From NCBI RefSeq assembly GCF_019599295.1, contig NZ_JAIEWN010000019.1, positions 44,664 to 82,479 of the forward strand: 37,816 nt of DNA, written 5' to 3'. The translations under genes and the position numbers were made by a program. Below, in pieces: positions 29,837 through 37,816 of this stretch. Under the pieces are notes generated by a model. The model ran no database searches. It worked only from the letters and a program-made list of their open reading frames with translations, and had not been told where the DNA came from. Position 1 is the first letter of the stretch. Each line of letters opens with the position of its first letter. Origin of the DNA: Oscillochloris sp. ZM17-4 (GTDB lineage Bacteria > Chloroflexota > Chloroflexia > Chloroflexales > Chloroflexaceae).

Positions 29837-32800
29837 ATGCCGCTCTCTGACGATGAGCGTGACATCCTGACGAACGATCTGCTCACCTGGATCGAGCAGC
29901 GCGAGGCCGAGCAGATCGCCTACGGCGTCTACGATGTCACGATGAAGGGCTCCGAGGTTCTAGACAAATATCGGCCTGTGGATGCGACACGCCCGCCCCC
30001 CGCCGATCGCGAGAGCGACCTGCGCGCGGCGCTGCGCTGGCTGGCGCAGGAGGTGCTGATCATCCGCTTCAGCGCCGAGGACGACCCCGCAGACTGGGTC
30101 TTCCGCAGCCGGATCGCCGAGACGGTGCGGCTGCTCAGCAAGCTGCGCCAGCGGCTGCCGCCACGATATGAGGGCGAGAAGCGAATCAGTAAGGCGAAGC
30201 GCCTGACTGGGGATGTGACCTTCCACGTGGCCCCGCGCCGCGTCCCCCGGCGTCGTCGCAGCCCCGCCGACTATCTGGCGGTGCTGGATGGCGATCGAGA
30301 GCGTGAGCGCTGCGCCGCACTGCTCCATGAGGTGATCGCAACGCGACTGCCAAAGCTCCGCGAGATCAGCCAGTTCCAGGAGGACGCGCTGCGCGAGATC
30401 TTGCAGGCGGTCGAGCTGAGCCCGGCGCGCGGCACCGAGCGCGGCGTGGTCGTCACCGCAAGCACCGGGGCCGGCAAGACCTACGCCTTCTTCCTGCCGG
30501 TGCTAGCCAAGATTATCCTGGAGCGCTGCCTGCGCGGCCGGGTGGGCGTGAAGGCGATCTGTATCTACCCACGCGTGGCCCTCTCCGAGAACCAGCTGAG
30601 CGATTTTGTCGAGGCCGCCTTTCACGTCAACCAAGTGCTGAAAGTCCACGACCTACCGCCGATCACGATCGGCATCGAGAGCGGCGCGGCGGTCTACCAA
30701 CGCCGTGACTTCCAGCGCACCGATACGGAGAGCCGAGATCGGCTTGCTGGGCGCGGCTGGCGCTACGATAAGGACTTCGGCGGCTACCTGGCGTCCTTCG
30801 CCTACTGCGTCGGCACGCCTGACCACGCCTGCGACCAGGCCCGGCAGCAGCTCGGTGTGCAGCCTAGCGACACGCGCACCCTTGTCTGCCCCGCCTGCGA
30901 TACGCCCTACCCCTTCATCAGGTTCGCGCGTGATGTGATGGCTGAGGCCCCGCCCGACCTGCTGGTTGCGACGACCGAGTCGCTCAACAACCGGCTGATC
31001 TCCTCCGAGTACCAGCACCTCTTCGGCACCAGCGACTTCTGCGCGCCGTCGGTGGTCATGCTCGACGAGATTCACCTGCAGACATCGACCGCTGGGACCC
31101 AGGTGGCGCTGCTGCTGCGGCGGCTGCTGGCGCGGGTCAGGCTGGGCAAGCAGGAGCGCGGCGACAGCGCGAACCTGGCCTTTGTCGGGCTGAGCGCGAC
31201 GATCGCCGGCCCGCGGGCGTTTCTCTCCGAGCTGAGCGGCATCCCAGCTCAGAATATCCGCGAGGTGCAGCCCCACGAGGATGAGCTGGAGGTGATCGGC
31301 GCCGAGCGCTATATCTTCGTGCGCGCCGAGGATAGCGAGGATACGGCGGTGATCTCGACGCTCATCCAGACCGCGATGTGTGTCCTGCACACCATGCCGC
31401 AGCCGCCCGCCGGCAGCCAACTCGGGCGCTACCGCACCTTCGGCTTCGTCCAGTCGCTCGATGTGGTCGGCCGCTGGCTCTACCAGATGCAGGACGCGGA
31501 GAAGGCCCAGCGCTACTTTGCAACTGAGCGGAGAGATCGACGTACCCGAGGCCAGTCGGCTGCACAATGGCCCGTACGTATTATTCCGCTCTACTGGTAC
31601 CGCTTCCCGCCATTCAACCGCCAGCTCTTCCCCAACCTCTTTGGGGCGGGCCACGCCAGCAGCTGTGATTGTGATAGCGGCATGCCCAACCGCGACTGCC
31701 CCTACTTCGCGGCCGGCGAGTGCTGGTGGGCGCTCAGCCAGCCCAGTAAGGCCCGCCGTGAACCGCTGAACATCCGCCGCAAGTCTGGCGCTGACCGGGA
31801 CAAGCCGATCGAGCCCGAGGACGACCTGATCATCACGACGAGCGCCCTGGAGGTTGGCTACGACGATGAGGCGCTGATGTGTGTCATCCAGTACACCGCG
31901 CCGAGCAATGTGGCCAGCTTCGTGCAGCGCAAGGGCCGTGGCGGGCGCAAGGTCGGCACCCGGCCGATTGTCGTCACCGTGCTCAGCCCCTACAAGTCGA
32001 CCGACCTGTTTCTCTTCCGCAACCAGCACCTGCTCACCGACCCGACCTTCCGCAAGCTGCCGCTCAACGCGCAGAACCGCTACCTCCAGCGCATTCACGG
32101 CTTCTATGCGCTCTTCGACTGGCTGGCCTATCGCGCCCACGCCGCCGGTCGCACGCTCAGCCTCGACTACTTGAGAGTAACAGATCTGGCCTACCTGATG
32201 GAGCAGACTGCCGACGCCGAGGTGCTATTGGCCTTCAAAGATTACCTGCGGCGAGCCTTCGCGATGGACATCGACGCGCTGTCTCGCGTGCTGACCGAGG
32301 AGTCGCAGGGTCTGCTGACGGATATCCTGGCGAGCGGGCTGGTACAGCAGGCCTATCCCAAACTCGCAACCAGCCGCCAGCCGATCAGAACACGCAGCGA
32401 GTTATTGCGCCGTCACCTGCCGCAGAACCTCTTCTCGGACATCAACCTGCCTGAGGTGCAGGTCGACTACCGGCCTCAGAACCAGCGCGAGGGCAAACGC
32501 CTCAGCACCGAGAGCATCAGCCTGGCGCTGAGCGAGACCATCCCCGGCAACGTGACCTTCCGCGGCGGCCTGGGCGCGGCCTGGGTTCCGCCGCAGCCGG
32601 CCCCTGGAACCGATCTGGTCGCGCTCGACGCACACTACACCTACGAGGAGCTGCACGACCGGGCGAAGACAAGCAGCCTGCCGGGCCGAACGCTGCGCCT
32701 GCTCGGGATCCGCCCCCAGCAGCTGCGCGAGCTCACGGTGCTGCGGCCGCAGACGATCACGCCCGCCCAGTTCAGCGAAGATCACGAGCGGATCTACTGG

Positions 32801-34774
32801 TACGCCAACCCGGATAGCGGCGCGCTGCGCGAGCATCGCGGGCACCCAGACGAGGTTCAGGATGTGAAGCGCCTGGCCCACTCCAGCTCGGCCTTCGCGC
32901 TGAGCGGCGTGACCTTCCGTGCCGAGCGCGCGCGGCCGCCGCGCGACTACAGCCTTGTCGGCGGCCACCCGGCCATCGTGGCCGACCCGATTGGCCAGGC
33001 CCTGGTCGAGCGGATGGTGCTGCACAGCGACGAGCCGGCAAACATGAATCTGCTCCAGGTGCAGCGGGTTATCCTGGGCAGCCAGTACACCCTGAAGTCA
33101 CGTGAGAAGGGCTTTGAGGAGATCGGCGGGGTGCTCGGCTTCTGCCGAAACGAGGAGAACCAGGCGCCGGTCGCCCTCGGCTTCGAGATGCTGACTGAGG
33201 GGCTGGCACTCGATGTGCGCCCGGGCGCGCTGGAGGGATTCACGCCCTCTGTGGGGCTGAGCCGGCGGCTGCGCGCCAGCGCGATCACCCACCGCTTCAT
33301 CGCTGAGCTAACCGTCGAGCACGGCGAGGGCTACTTCCCGGCGGTGAACCTGGCCCACGTGCTGCTCACCGTGGCCGATCGACGGATCCAGGGCGACATC
33401 GAGCGGATCGGCGAGCTGCGCGGCTGGCTGAGCGCAGATAACCCCGACGTGATAAGCAAGGTGGCGGCCGTCGCCGAGCACGTACACGGACTCTCGCCGA
33501 AGAATGGTGAGGCGCTCAGGCTACTTCTCACGGACGCCTACCTCCAGCGCTTCCTCGACATCTGCGAGGGCGCTGAGCCCGGCGGGACGATCTTCCAGCG
33601 CCACCTGCGGGACACCTTCCAGTATAGCCTGACCATCGCCCTGCGCCAGGTCGCCCAGGAGATCGCCGGGGTCGAGGCGCTGAACTACGTCGCCGCATGG
33701 ACGGAGCTCTACGCAGACTATCAGAGCCCGGCTGACAGCATCTGGCTCTACGAGATCGGCGTGGGCGGCATCGGCGTGATGCGGGCGACCCACGACGCGC
33801 TGCGCCAGGCCCCCGACCGGCTCTGGGCCGAGCTCGGCCAGAAGATGACCCGCTGCCCGACGGCGCAGGAGGAGGCGCTGCTGCGGCTGCTGCTCGCCCA
33901 GCCCGAGGGCTGGTTGGCTCGATGTGACCATCTGGTCGCCGCGATCACTGGCGCGCGCGGCGCGGACGAGCGCCAGGCAGCGATCAATGCGCTCCTGGCG
34001 GCGGTGCGCCGGCAGCTGGGCGTCCCGGTGGCGCCGGCCGCGGCCAAGGCCCTGCTGCGGGTCTTCGTGCCGGAGTACGACCAGATCGTCGATGGCGCGC
34101 GGATCGTGAACTGGCGGCTCTATCGCGAGATCAACGACCTCTTCCTGCCTCGCTGCGCCGCAGAGCTCGGCCGCGAGGCGAGCATCGTCGAGGCGCGGGC
34201 CATGCTCGCGGAGGCGGTGCTGGCTGCTCCTGCGCCAGGGCAGGATCAGCCCTACCCAGAGCTGCGGCGTCTGGCAAGGGCCTACCGCGATGAGCTCGAC
34301 ACAGGGGATGGCAGGCAAGCGCTCGACCGCGAGGTCAGAGCGTCGCTCCAGAACGCGATCGAGCGCCGTCTGCTGATCACCTGTCGCGGCGCGTGCCCGA
34401 GCTGTCTCGATGATCGCAGCGGCGATATCGAGGCCCCAGGCCTGGCGCGGCTGCTGCTCAGCCGCAATCTGCTCAACGAGTGGGCCACCGGTGTGCGGTT
34501 CGGGCAGACGCTGGAGGTGCGGGCCGGCGGCGATCTGGCCGATGTAGGGAGACAGCTACGAGCGATCTTCGAGGAGGGGGCGCAGCTATCCTACCTGCGC
34601 GCGCCCGCAGCCCAGCTCGGGTCGCTCTGCGCGGTGGTGAGCTACCTGACCGACGCTGGGGTCGACACAGCGCTGGGCATGCGCTACCCGCTGATCAGTG
34701 ATGTACGAACACTCTACCCCGATGAGCCGGGCGGGCTCCCGCAGATCGAGCTCACCGTGCGACCGATCGCGTAG
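29837..34774 (+). CDS. dpdJ: Large DEAD/DEAH helicase, DpdJ-like
   Basis: The 1645-aa SF2 helicase has Walker A TASTGAGKTYAF at about 207-218, DEIH (MLDEIHLQT) at about 408, SATIAG (motif III) at about 453, and motif VI FVQRKGRGGRK at about 694-704. Between and after these are Cys pairs (VCPACDTPY near 350, a CDC...C cluster near 610, and CRGACPSCLDD near 1515, DUF1998-like). The N-terminus (DLLTWIEQREAEQIAYGVYD) and the following PLD gene match what I remember of DpdJ from Dpd clusters, which insert 7-deazaguanine bases in DNA and restrict unmodified DNA; the exact role of DpdJ is not established. A DISARM DrmA-type helicase is the alternative. ATG 29837 has only a weak AGAGA upstream. The 29785 terminator precedes it. 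Confidence 0.8.
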   Translation: MPLSDDERDILTNDLLTWIEQREAEQIAYGVYDVTMKGSEVLDKYRPVDATRPPPADRESDLRAALRWLAQEVLIIRFSAEDDPADWVFRSRIAETVRLLSKLRQRLPPRYEGEKRISKAKRLTGDVTFHVAPRRVPRRRRSPADYLAVLDGDRERERCAALLHEVIATRLPKLREISQFQEDALREILQAVELSPARGTERGVVVTASTGAGKTYAFFLPVLAKIILERCLRGRVGVKAICIYPRVALSENQLSDFVEAAFHVNQVLKVHDLPPITIGIESGAAVYQRRDFQRTDTESRDRLAGRGWRYDKDFGGYLASFAYCVGTPDHACDQARQQLGVQPSDTRTLVCPACDTPYPFIRFARDVMAEAPPDLLVATTESLNNRLISSEYQHLFGTSDFCAPSVVMLDEIHLQTSTAGTQVALLLRRLLARVRLGKQERGDSANLAFVGLSATIAGPRAFLSELSGIPAQNIREVQPHEDELEVIGAERYIFVRAEDSEDTAVISTLIQTAMCVLHTMPQPPAGSQLGRYRTFGFVQSLDVVGRWLYQMQDAEKAQRYFATERRDRRTRGQSAAQWPVRIIPLYWYRFPPFNRQLFPNLFGAGHASSCDCDSGMPNRDCPYFAAGECWWALSQPSKARREPLNIRRKSGADRDKPIEPEDDLIITTSALEVGYDDEALMCVIQYTAPSNVASFVQRKGRGGRKVGTRPIVVTVLSPYKSTDLFLFRNQHLLTDPTFRKLPLNAQNRYLQRIHGFYALFDWLAYRAHAAGRTLSLDYLRVTDLAYLMEQTADAEVLLAFKDYLRRAFAMDIDALSRVLTEESQGLLTDILASGLVQQAYPKLATSRQPIRTRSELLRRHLPQNLFSDINLPEVQVDYRPQNQREGKRLSTESISLALSETIPGNVTFRGGLGAAWVPPQPAPGTDLVALDAHYTYEELHDRAKTSSLPGRTLRLLGIRPQQLRELTVLRPQTITPAQFSEDHERIYWYANPDSGALREHRGHPDEVQDVKRLAHSSSAFALSGVTFRAERARPPRDYSLVGGHPAIVADPIGQALVERMVLHSDEPANMNLLQVQRVILGSQYTLKSREKGFEEIGGVLGFCRNEENQAPVALGFEMLTEGLALDVRPGALEGFTPSVGLSRRLRASAITHRFIAELTVEHGEGYFPAVNLAHVLLTVADRRIQGDIERIGELRGWLSADNPDVISKVAAVAEHVHGLSPKNGEALRLLLTDAYLQRFLDICEGAEPGGTIFQRHLRDTFQYSLTIALRQVAQEIAGVEALNYVAAWTELYADYQSPADSIWLYEIGVGGIGVMRATHDALRQAPDRLWAELGQKMTRCPTAQEEALLRLLLAQPEGWLARCDHLVAAITGARGADERQAAINALLAAVRRQLGVPVAPAAAKALLRVFVPEYDQIVDGARIVNWRLYREINDLFLPRCAAELGREASIVEARAMLAEAVLAAPAPGQDQPYPELRRLARAYRDELDTGDGRQALDREVRASLQNAIERRLLITCRGACPSCLDDRSGDIEAPGLARLLLSRNLLNEWATGVRFGQTLEVRAGGDLADVGRQLRAIFEEGAQLSYLRAPAAQLGSLCAVVSYLTDAGVDTALGMRYPLISDVRTLYPDEPGGLPQIELTVRPIA

Positions 34775-34783
34775 GAGGCCAGC

Positions 34784-35293
34784 GTGACCAGACGATCAAC
34801 ACTCCAGCTAAGCGGGCAGGCGATGATCTTCAACTTTTGGCTCAACGAGGCGCTGGCCGCCCAGACCGCCGACGACTACACACTGTGGATCGCCGCGCCC
34901 TGGGTGACAAACTTCCGCCTGCCCGCACCCTACCACGTCTCGTTCGCCGAGGTGGTGACGAGCCGCTCCGAGACGCTCCAGCTCTTCGATATCCTGGCCC
35001 AGATCGCGGCGGTCGGCGGCGAGATACGGATTGTCGTGGGCGACGATGCCGCCCACCACCCGCCGCTGCGCCAGCTCGCCGAGCGACACGGGCGCGTGCA
35101 GGTACGCACGTTTCCGCCGCTGCACGCCAAGGCCTACGCCGGCCGCTACGGGGCGATGACCGGCTCGCTCAACCTGACAGGAAACGGTGTCAGCCGCAAC
35201 GTGGAGATCTACGAGTACCACTACGACGAGCAAGCGATCGCCCAGGTGACGGAGCTATGCCGCGATTTCTTTGAGCGCGGGGGGGCGCTATGA
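34784..35293 (+). CDS. dpdK: Phospholipase D-like protein, DpdK-like
   Basis: The 169-aa single-domain PLD-family protein has the HKD-type motif PPLHAKAYAGRYGAMTGSLN (His and Lys of HxK, followed by GSLNLT), the fold used by phosphodiesterases and by nucleases such as Nuc and BfiI. A single motif implies a dimer. It starts with GTG at 34784, whose AGGAGG overlaps the stop of the helicase gene, and its TGA overlaps the next ATG (ATGA), so all three are translated together. A short PLD protein right after a giant helicase is the DpdJ-DpdK arrangement; DISARM's DrmC is a longer PLD protein. Confidence 0.85.
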   Translation: MTRRSTLQLSGQAMIFNFWLNEALAAQTADDYTLWIAAPWVTNFRLPAPYHVSFAEVVTSRSETLQLFDILAQIAAVGGEIRIVVGDDAAHHPPLRQLAERHGRVQVRTFPPLHAKAYAGRYGAMTGSLNLTGNGVSRNVEIYEYHYDEQAIAQVTELCRDFFERGGAL

Positions 35294-37506
35294 GCCTGTC
35301 CTATCGTGCCGCGCCCAACCCTAACAACACCGACCAGATCCGGCTCTTCGTGCGCTGCGCGAGCGATATGCAGGCCGAGTCGCTCTGGCGCGCGCTGCGC
35401 GAGCGATTCCCGTGGGTGAGCCGCCGGATGTCATCGTTCGACCCCGCCTTCAGCGCCTTCTTCTTTGTACAGGCCAGCGAGGTGGAGCTACAGAGCGCCT
35501 GGCCGCAGATCGTGGCTGCGGTCGCCCCGGCGACGGCCATGCCCACAACTGCACCTCAGCCCGCACCTCGTGCAGCCTCACAGCTCAGCGATCTCGCCGC
35601 CTGGGATCGGGGCTTTCGGGCAGCGGTGCGGCAGGTTCACGCGGAGATCCCGCGCCAGTCGACGGCGACACAGGAGGTCAGCCTGGGCTGGGTGGTCGAG
35701 CAGGTGCGCGCGGGCAACGCCGATGAGGTCGAGTCGCTGCTCGGCCAGCCGACCATCAGCCCGTCCAGCGCCCTGCGCGCCCAGATCGCCCTGTTCAGCG
35801 AGACCGGCCAGCACGAGCGGGTGGTCGCCCTGGTCGAGTCGCGGCGACGCGAGGTGCTGGCGCTGCCGGCGTCGGGGCTGCTGGCCGAGCAGATCGTCGG
35901 CGCCTACCTGGAGTTCGGGCGGGCGAACGCGGTCGAGGACGCGCTGCGGGGCGCACAGCAGATCGCCGGCGCGATGCTGCCCGAGCTCGAGCGGCTGCGC
36001 CAGGCCGATCATGTGCGCGATCTGCTGCGCCGGGCGCTGACGCCGGGCCAGCCGCCGGACGAGCCGGTCGCCCCGACGCTGCGCGAGCAGATCGCCGGCA
36101 TCATCCGGGTCGCCCCGGCCGATCAGATCGCAGCGCTTGAGGTGCTGCGCGAGGATCACGCTGGCACCGTCGAGCTACACCTGGCGCTGGGCGCCGCATA
36201 CGCCGCCGCAGGCCAGCCGGATGCCGCGCTTGAGGCGTATGCGGGGGCCTCCCCTCACGACGACACAGAGCGCGCCGAGCTGCTGGGCCGGCGTGCCGAG
36301 CTGCTCCTTGAGTCCAGGGGGTACCGAGAGGTTATCAGCCTCCTACCTGCCGACGACGATATGCCCGCAGATCTGGCCGCGCTGCGCGGGGCCGCGCTCT
36401 ACTGGCTGGGCCGGACGGCCGAGGGGCGCACGCTGCTGGAGCGAGCCTGGGCCGAGGGCGAGCGCCGGCGGGCGCTGCTGCTGCCGCTGGCGCGCGGCCG
36501 GGCTGTCGCTGGCCAGGATGACGGCGCGCTGCAGGTATACCGGCTGCTCCTCGACAACGCGCCCGATCTGCTGGAGCCACAGGACCTCGCCCGGCTCGCT
36601 ACAGGGTTGTACCTGGATCGCCCCGGCGATATCAGCACCGCGCAGATCGCCGATCTCTGCGAGCGCTATGTCAAGCAGGGCGGGCCGACGACCAGGTCGG
36701 AGACTGAGGTTGATGACATCCTGAGCCTGCGGGTGCGGCTGTGGGCCAGCGTAGGTGATGATCGCTGGCTGACGGCGCAGGCCGACCGGCTGGAGTGGCT
36801 GGCGGTCAAGATGCGCGCGGAGGCGCTCCGAACCGAGCTCGACGCCCTGCGCGAGCAGAGCCAGCGCGGACACCTGCAGCGCCAGGCCCACTTTGAGATC
36901 CTAGAGGGCCTGGAGGTGATCGCCCTCGATGAGCCAGCGACCAGAGCGGCGCTGGCCGGCGAGTACCAGGCGCTCAGCATCGCGGAGGTTGATGCGGCGC
37001 TGCTGCGGAACGAGCCCATCCCCGCCTTCGTGCAGGCCATGCGGCGCTCGCTGCACTTCCTCGACCGCCCGTCCGCCGACTTCATCGCCGAGTACATCGA
37101 CGACGAGCGCGCCCGGCTGCGCAGCGGGGGGCATGAGGCCACCGCGCAGGTGTTCACCCCCGCGCAGGACATAGACCTCTCAGCCGTGCGCCTGACCATC
37201 GTGGGCGGGCACGTCGCGACGCGCCGCGAGGTGCGGAGCGATCTCTGTGAGCGCTATGGGCTCATACACTACGAGGAAATCCCGCCCTCCAGCGAGGCCC
37301 ATATCGATCATGACCTGGTACGTGATCGCACCACCGACCGCGATCTTGTGGTTGTGATCACGGGTTACACCGGCCACGACCTGACCGGCCACGTGCGCGA
37401 CCTGCAGCGCTCCGGCGAGCTCCCCGGCCGCGTCATCTGGCCGAGGTGCCGGGGCAAGAGCGGGGTGGTCAGGGAGATTCTAGAGGCCAGTGTGCAGACA
37501 GTCTGA
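35290..37506 (+). CDS. TPR-rich protein with C-terminal DUF2325-like domain
   Basis: The 738-aa cytoplasmic protein has helical TPR-like repeats over most of its length (for example EQIVGAYLEFGRANAVEDAL, LHLALGAAYAAAGQPDAALE, YWLGRTAEGRTLLERAWAEG). The last 100 residues begin LTIVGGHVATRREVRSDLCE and include RDLVVVITGYTGHDLTGHVR and a basic RVIWPRCRGKSG, which resembles DUF2325, a small Rossmann-like domain seen in defence-linked proteins. ATG 35290 overlaps the PLD stop by four bases. Its place in the operon suggests it belongs to the same defence complex; DpdD is of similar size, but I cannot confirm identity. The TPR part may be a scaffold for partners. Confidence 0.7.
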   Translation: MSLSYRAAPNPNNTDQIRLFVRCASDMQAESLWRALRERFPWVSRRMSSFDPAFSAFFFVQASEVELQSAWPQIVAAVAPATAMPTTAPQPAPRAASQLSDLAAWDRGFRAAVRQVHAEIPRQSTATQEVSLGWVVEQVRAGNADEVESLLGQPTISPSSALRAQIALFSETGQHERVVALVESRRREVLALPASGLLAEQIVGAYLEFGRANAVEDALRGAQQIAGAMLPELERLRQADHVRDLLRRALTPGQPPDEPVAPTLREQIAGIIRVAPADQIAALEVLREDHAGTVELHLALGAAYAAAGQPDAALEAYAGASPHDDTERAELLGRRAELLLESRGYREVISLLPADDDMPADLAALRGAALYWLGRTAEGRTLLERAWAEGERRRALLLPLARGRAVAGQDDGALQVYRLLLDNAPDLLEPQDLARLATGLYLDRPGDISTAQIADLCERYVKQGGPTTRSETEVDDILSLRVRLWASVGDDRWLTAQADRLEWLAVKMRAEALRTELDALREQSQRGHLQRQAHFEILEGLEVIALDEPATRAALAGEYQALSIAEVDAALLRNEPIPAFVQAMRRSLHFLDRPSADFIAEYIDDERARLRSGGHEATAQVFTPAQDIDLSAVRLTIVGGHVATRREVRSDLCERYGLIHYEEIPPSSEAHIDHDLVRDRTTDRDLVVVITGYTGHDLTGHVRDLQRSGELPGRVIWPRCRGKSGVVREILEASVQTV

Positions 37507-37536
37507 GTCTCTCGCCTACGAGCGTAGGAGAACGAT

Positions 37537-37816
37537 ATGATCAGCCGAGAGCAACAGCACCTTCCATCGACCCTTCTGCCCGGCATGATCGTCCGGTTCC
37601 CGGTAGATATTGAGGACAGCCCAACCGACTTTCGGGAGTTCCGCATCGGGCGGATTGAGCAGATCGACCAGGGCGCTTCCAGCGCCACTATCCGCGCCCT
37701 GATCTACGACCTGGGCGAGCCGGATCAGACCGGCGATGTGACCGTCAAGGCTGCCGAGCACTATCTCGAGCGCCCGATCGACCAGATTGCCCGCTGCCGC
37801 GTGCTTCAGGATAGCC
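37537..37816 (+). CDS. Fourth operon gene, N-terminal part only (runs off the window)
   Basis: The open frame begins at ATG 37537, with GGAG six bases upstream, and continues to the end of the window (93 codons). The visible part (LPSTLLPGMIVRFPVDIEDS, FREFRIGRIEQIDQGASSAT) reads like an SH3/Tudor-type small beta-barrel of the kind found at the N-terminus of SNF2/RapA-like helicases. That would suit DpdE or a similar helicase, but the helicase motifs lie beyond the window, so the identity is open. It is 30 nt after the TPR gene and in the same operon. Confidence 0.7.
   Translation, partial: MISREQQHLPSTLLPGMIVRFPVDIEDSPTDFREFRIGRIEQIDQGASSATIRALIYDLGEPDQTGDVTVKAAEHYLERPIDQIARCRVLQDS

Noticed and set aside
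30653-32140. 495-codon open frame opposite the DpdJ-like helicase
   Set aside because: Antisense of the helicase core; no recognisable protein features.
29837-35293. DISARM (DrmA-DrmC) assignment
   Set aside because: Possible, but the single 1645-aa helicase with DUF1998-like Cys cluster and the short 169-aa PLD protein fit DpdJ-DpdK better; no drmB or methylase is seen in the window.

Overview
The window is GC-rich DNA that looks like a Chloroflexota (green non-sulfur) bacterium, probably a filamentous, Roseiflexus-like lineage. The basis is gene style and codon use, the many intergenic inverted repeats of the 'ctgaagtcccc' type, and families such as LCP/DUF4349/FHA/GT39 proteins. This is inference; no rRNA or other marker gene is present.

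Layout. Positions 1-7.4 kb hold envelope and housekeeping genes: an LCP protein joined tail-to-tail to a xanthine dehydrogenase-like fragment, a DUF4349 lipoprotein, an FHA coiled-coil protein, a nucleotidyltransferase-like protein, a GT39-like membrane protein and a remnant of a second one. Positions 7.4-10.7 kb hold an in-frame CoxG/hydantoinase chimera, a 30-bp perfect hairpin, a nest of MITE-like inverted repeats, and a translationally coupled PPOX-DUF1697 pair behind an operator-like promoter. Positions 10.7-16.6 kb hold a compact CRISPR locus. Positions 16.7-24 kb hold a truncated gene, small membrane proteins, a DNA methyltransferase, a DUF4157 (eCIS-type) protein, a GH51 arabinofuranosidase and YgaP-like/DUF302 proteins. 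Positions 24-29 kb hold a CHAT-NACHT-transmembrane protein and an acyl-CoA synthetase. From 29.8 kb to the end runs a defence operon resembling the DpdJ-DpdK part of the 7-deazapurine (Dpd) DNA modification/restriction system.

The main discovery candidate is the CRISPR locus at 11.0-16.6 kb. It has seven identical 37-bp repeats and an adjacent, heavily folded region carrying an anti-repeat (tracrRNA candidate). It encodes an 830-aa Cas12/TnpB-like effector whose RuvC-I and RuvC-III catalytic aspartates appear lost. In the same operon, just upstream, lies an IscB-like protein with PLMP, arginine-rich helix and C-terminal IscB-like domains, a degenerate RuvC and an intact HNH domain. A consensus promoter and a structured leader of about 200 nt lie in front of the IscB-like gene, where IscB loci carry their omega RNA. 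A divergent tandem-HTH regulator sits over the same promoter region. No cas1/cas2, tnsB, tnsC or tniQ is visible. The simplest reading is a two-protein type V-like system in which a nuclease-dead Cas12 finds the target and an IscB-derived HNH protein cuts or nicks it. I do not know of a described system with this composition.

The window also carries an unusual number of broken or chimeric genes (near 1.58-1.61, 7.1, 8.23-8.25 and 16.88 kb). They may be real rearrangements or assembly joins. Heptamer repeat arrays close several genes and even supply their stop codons.
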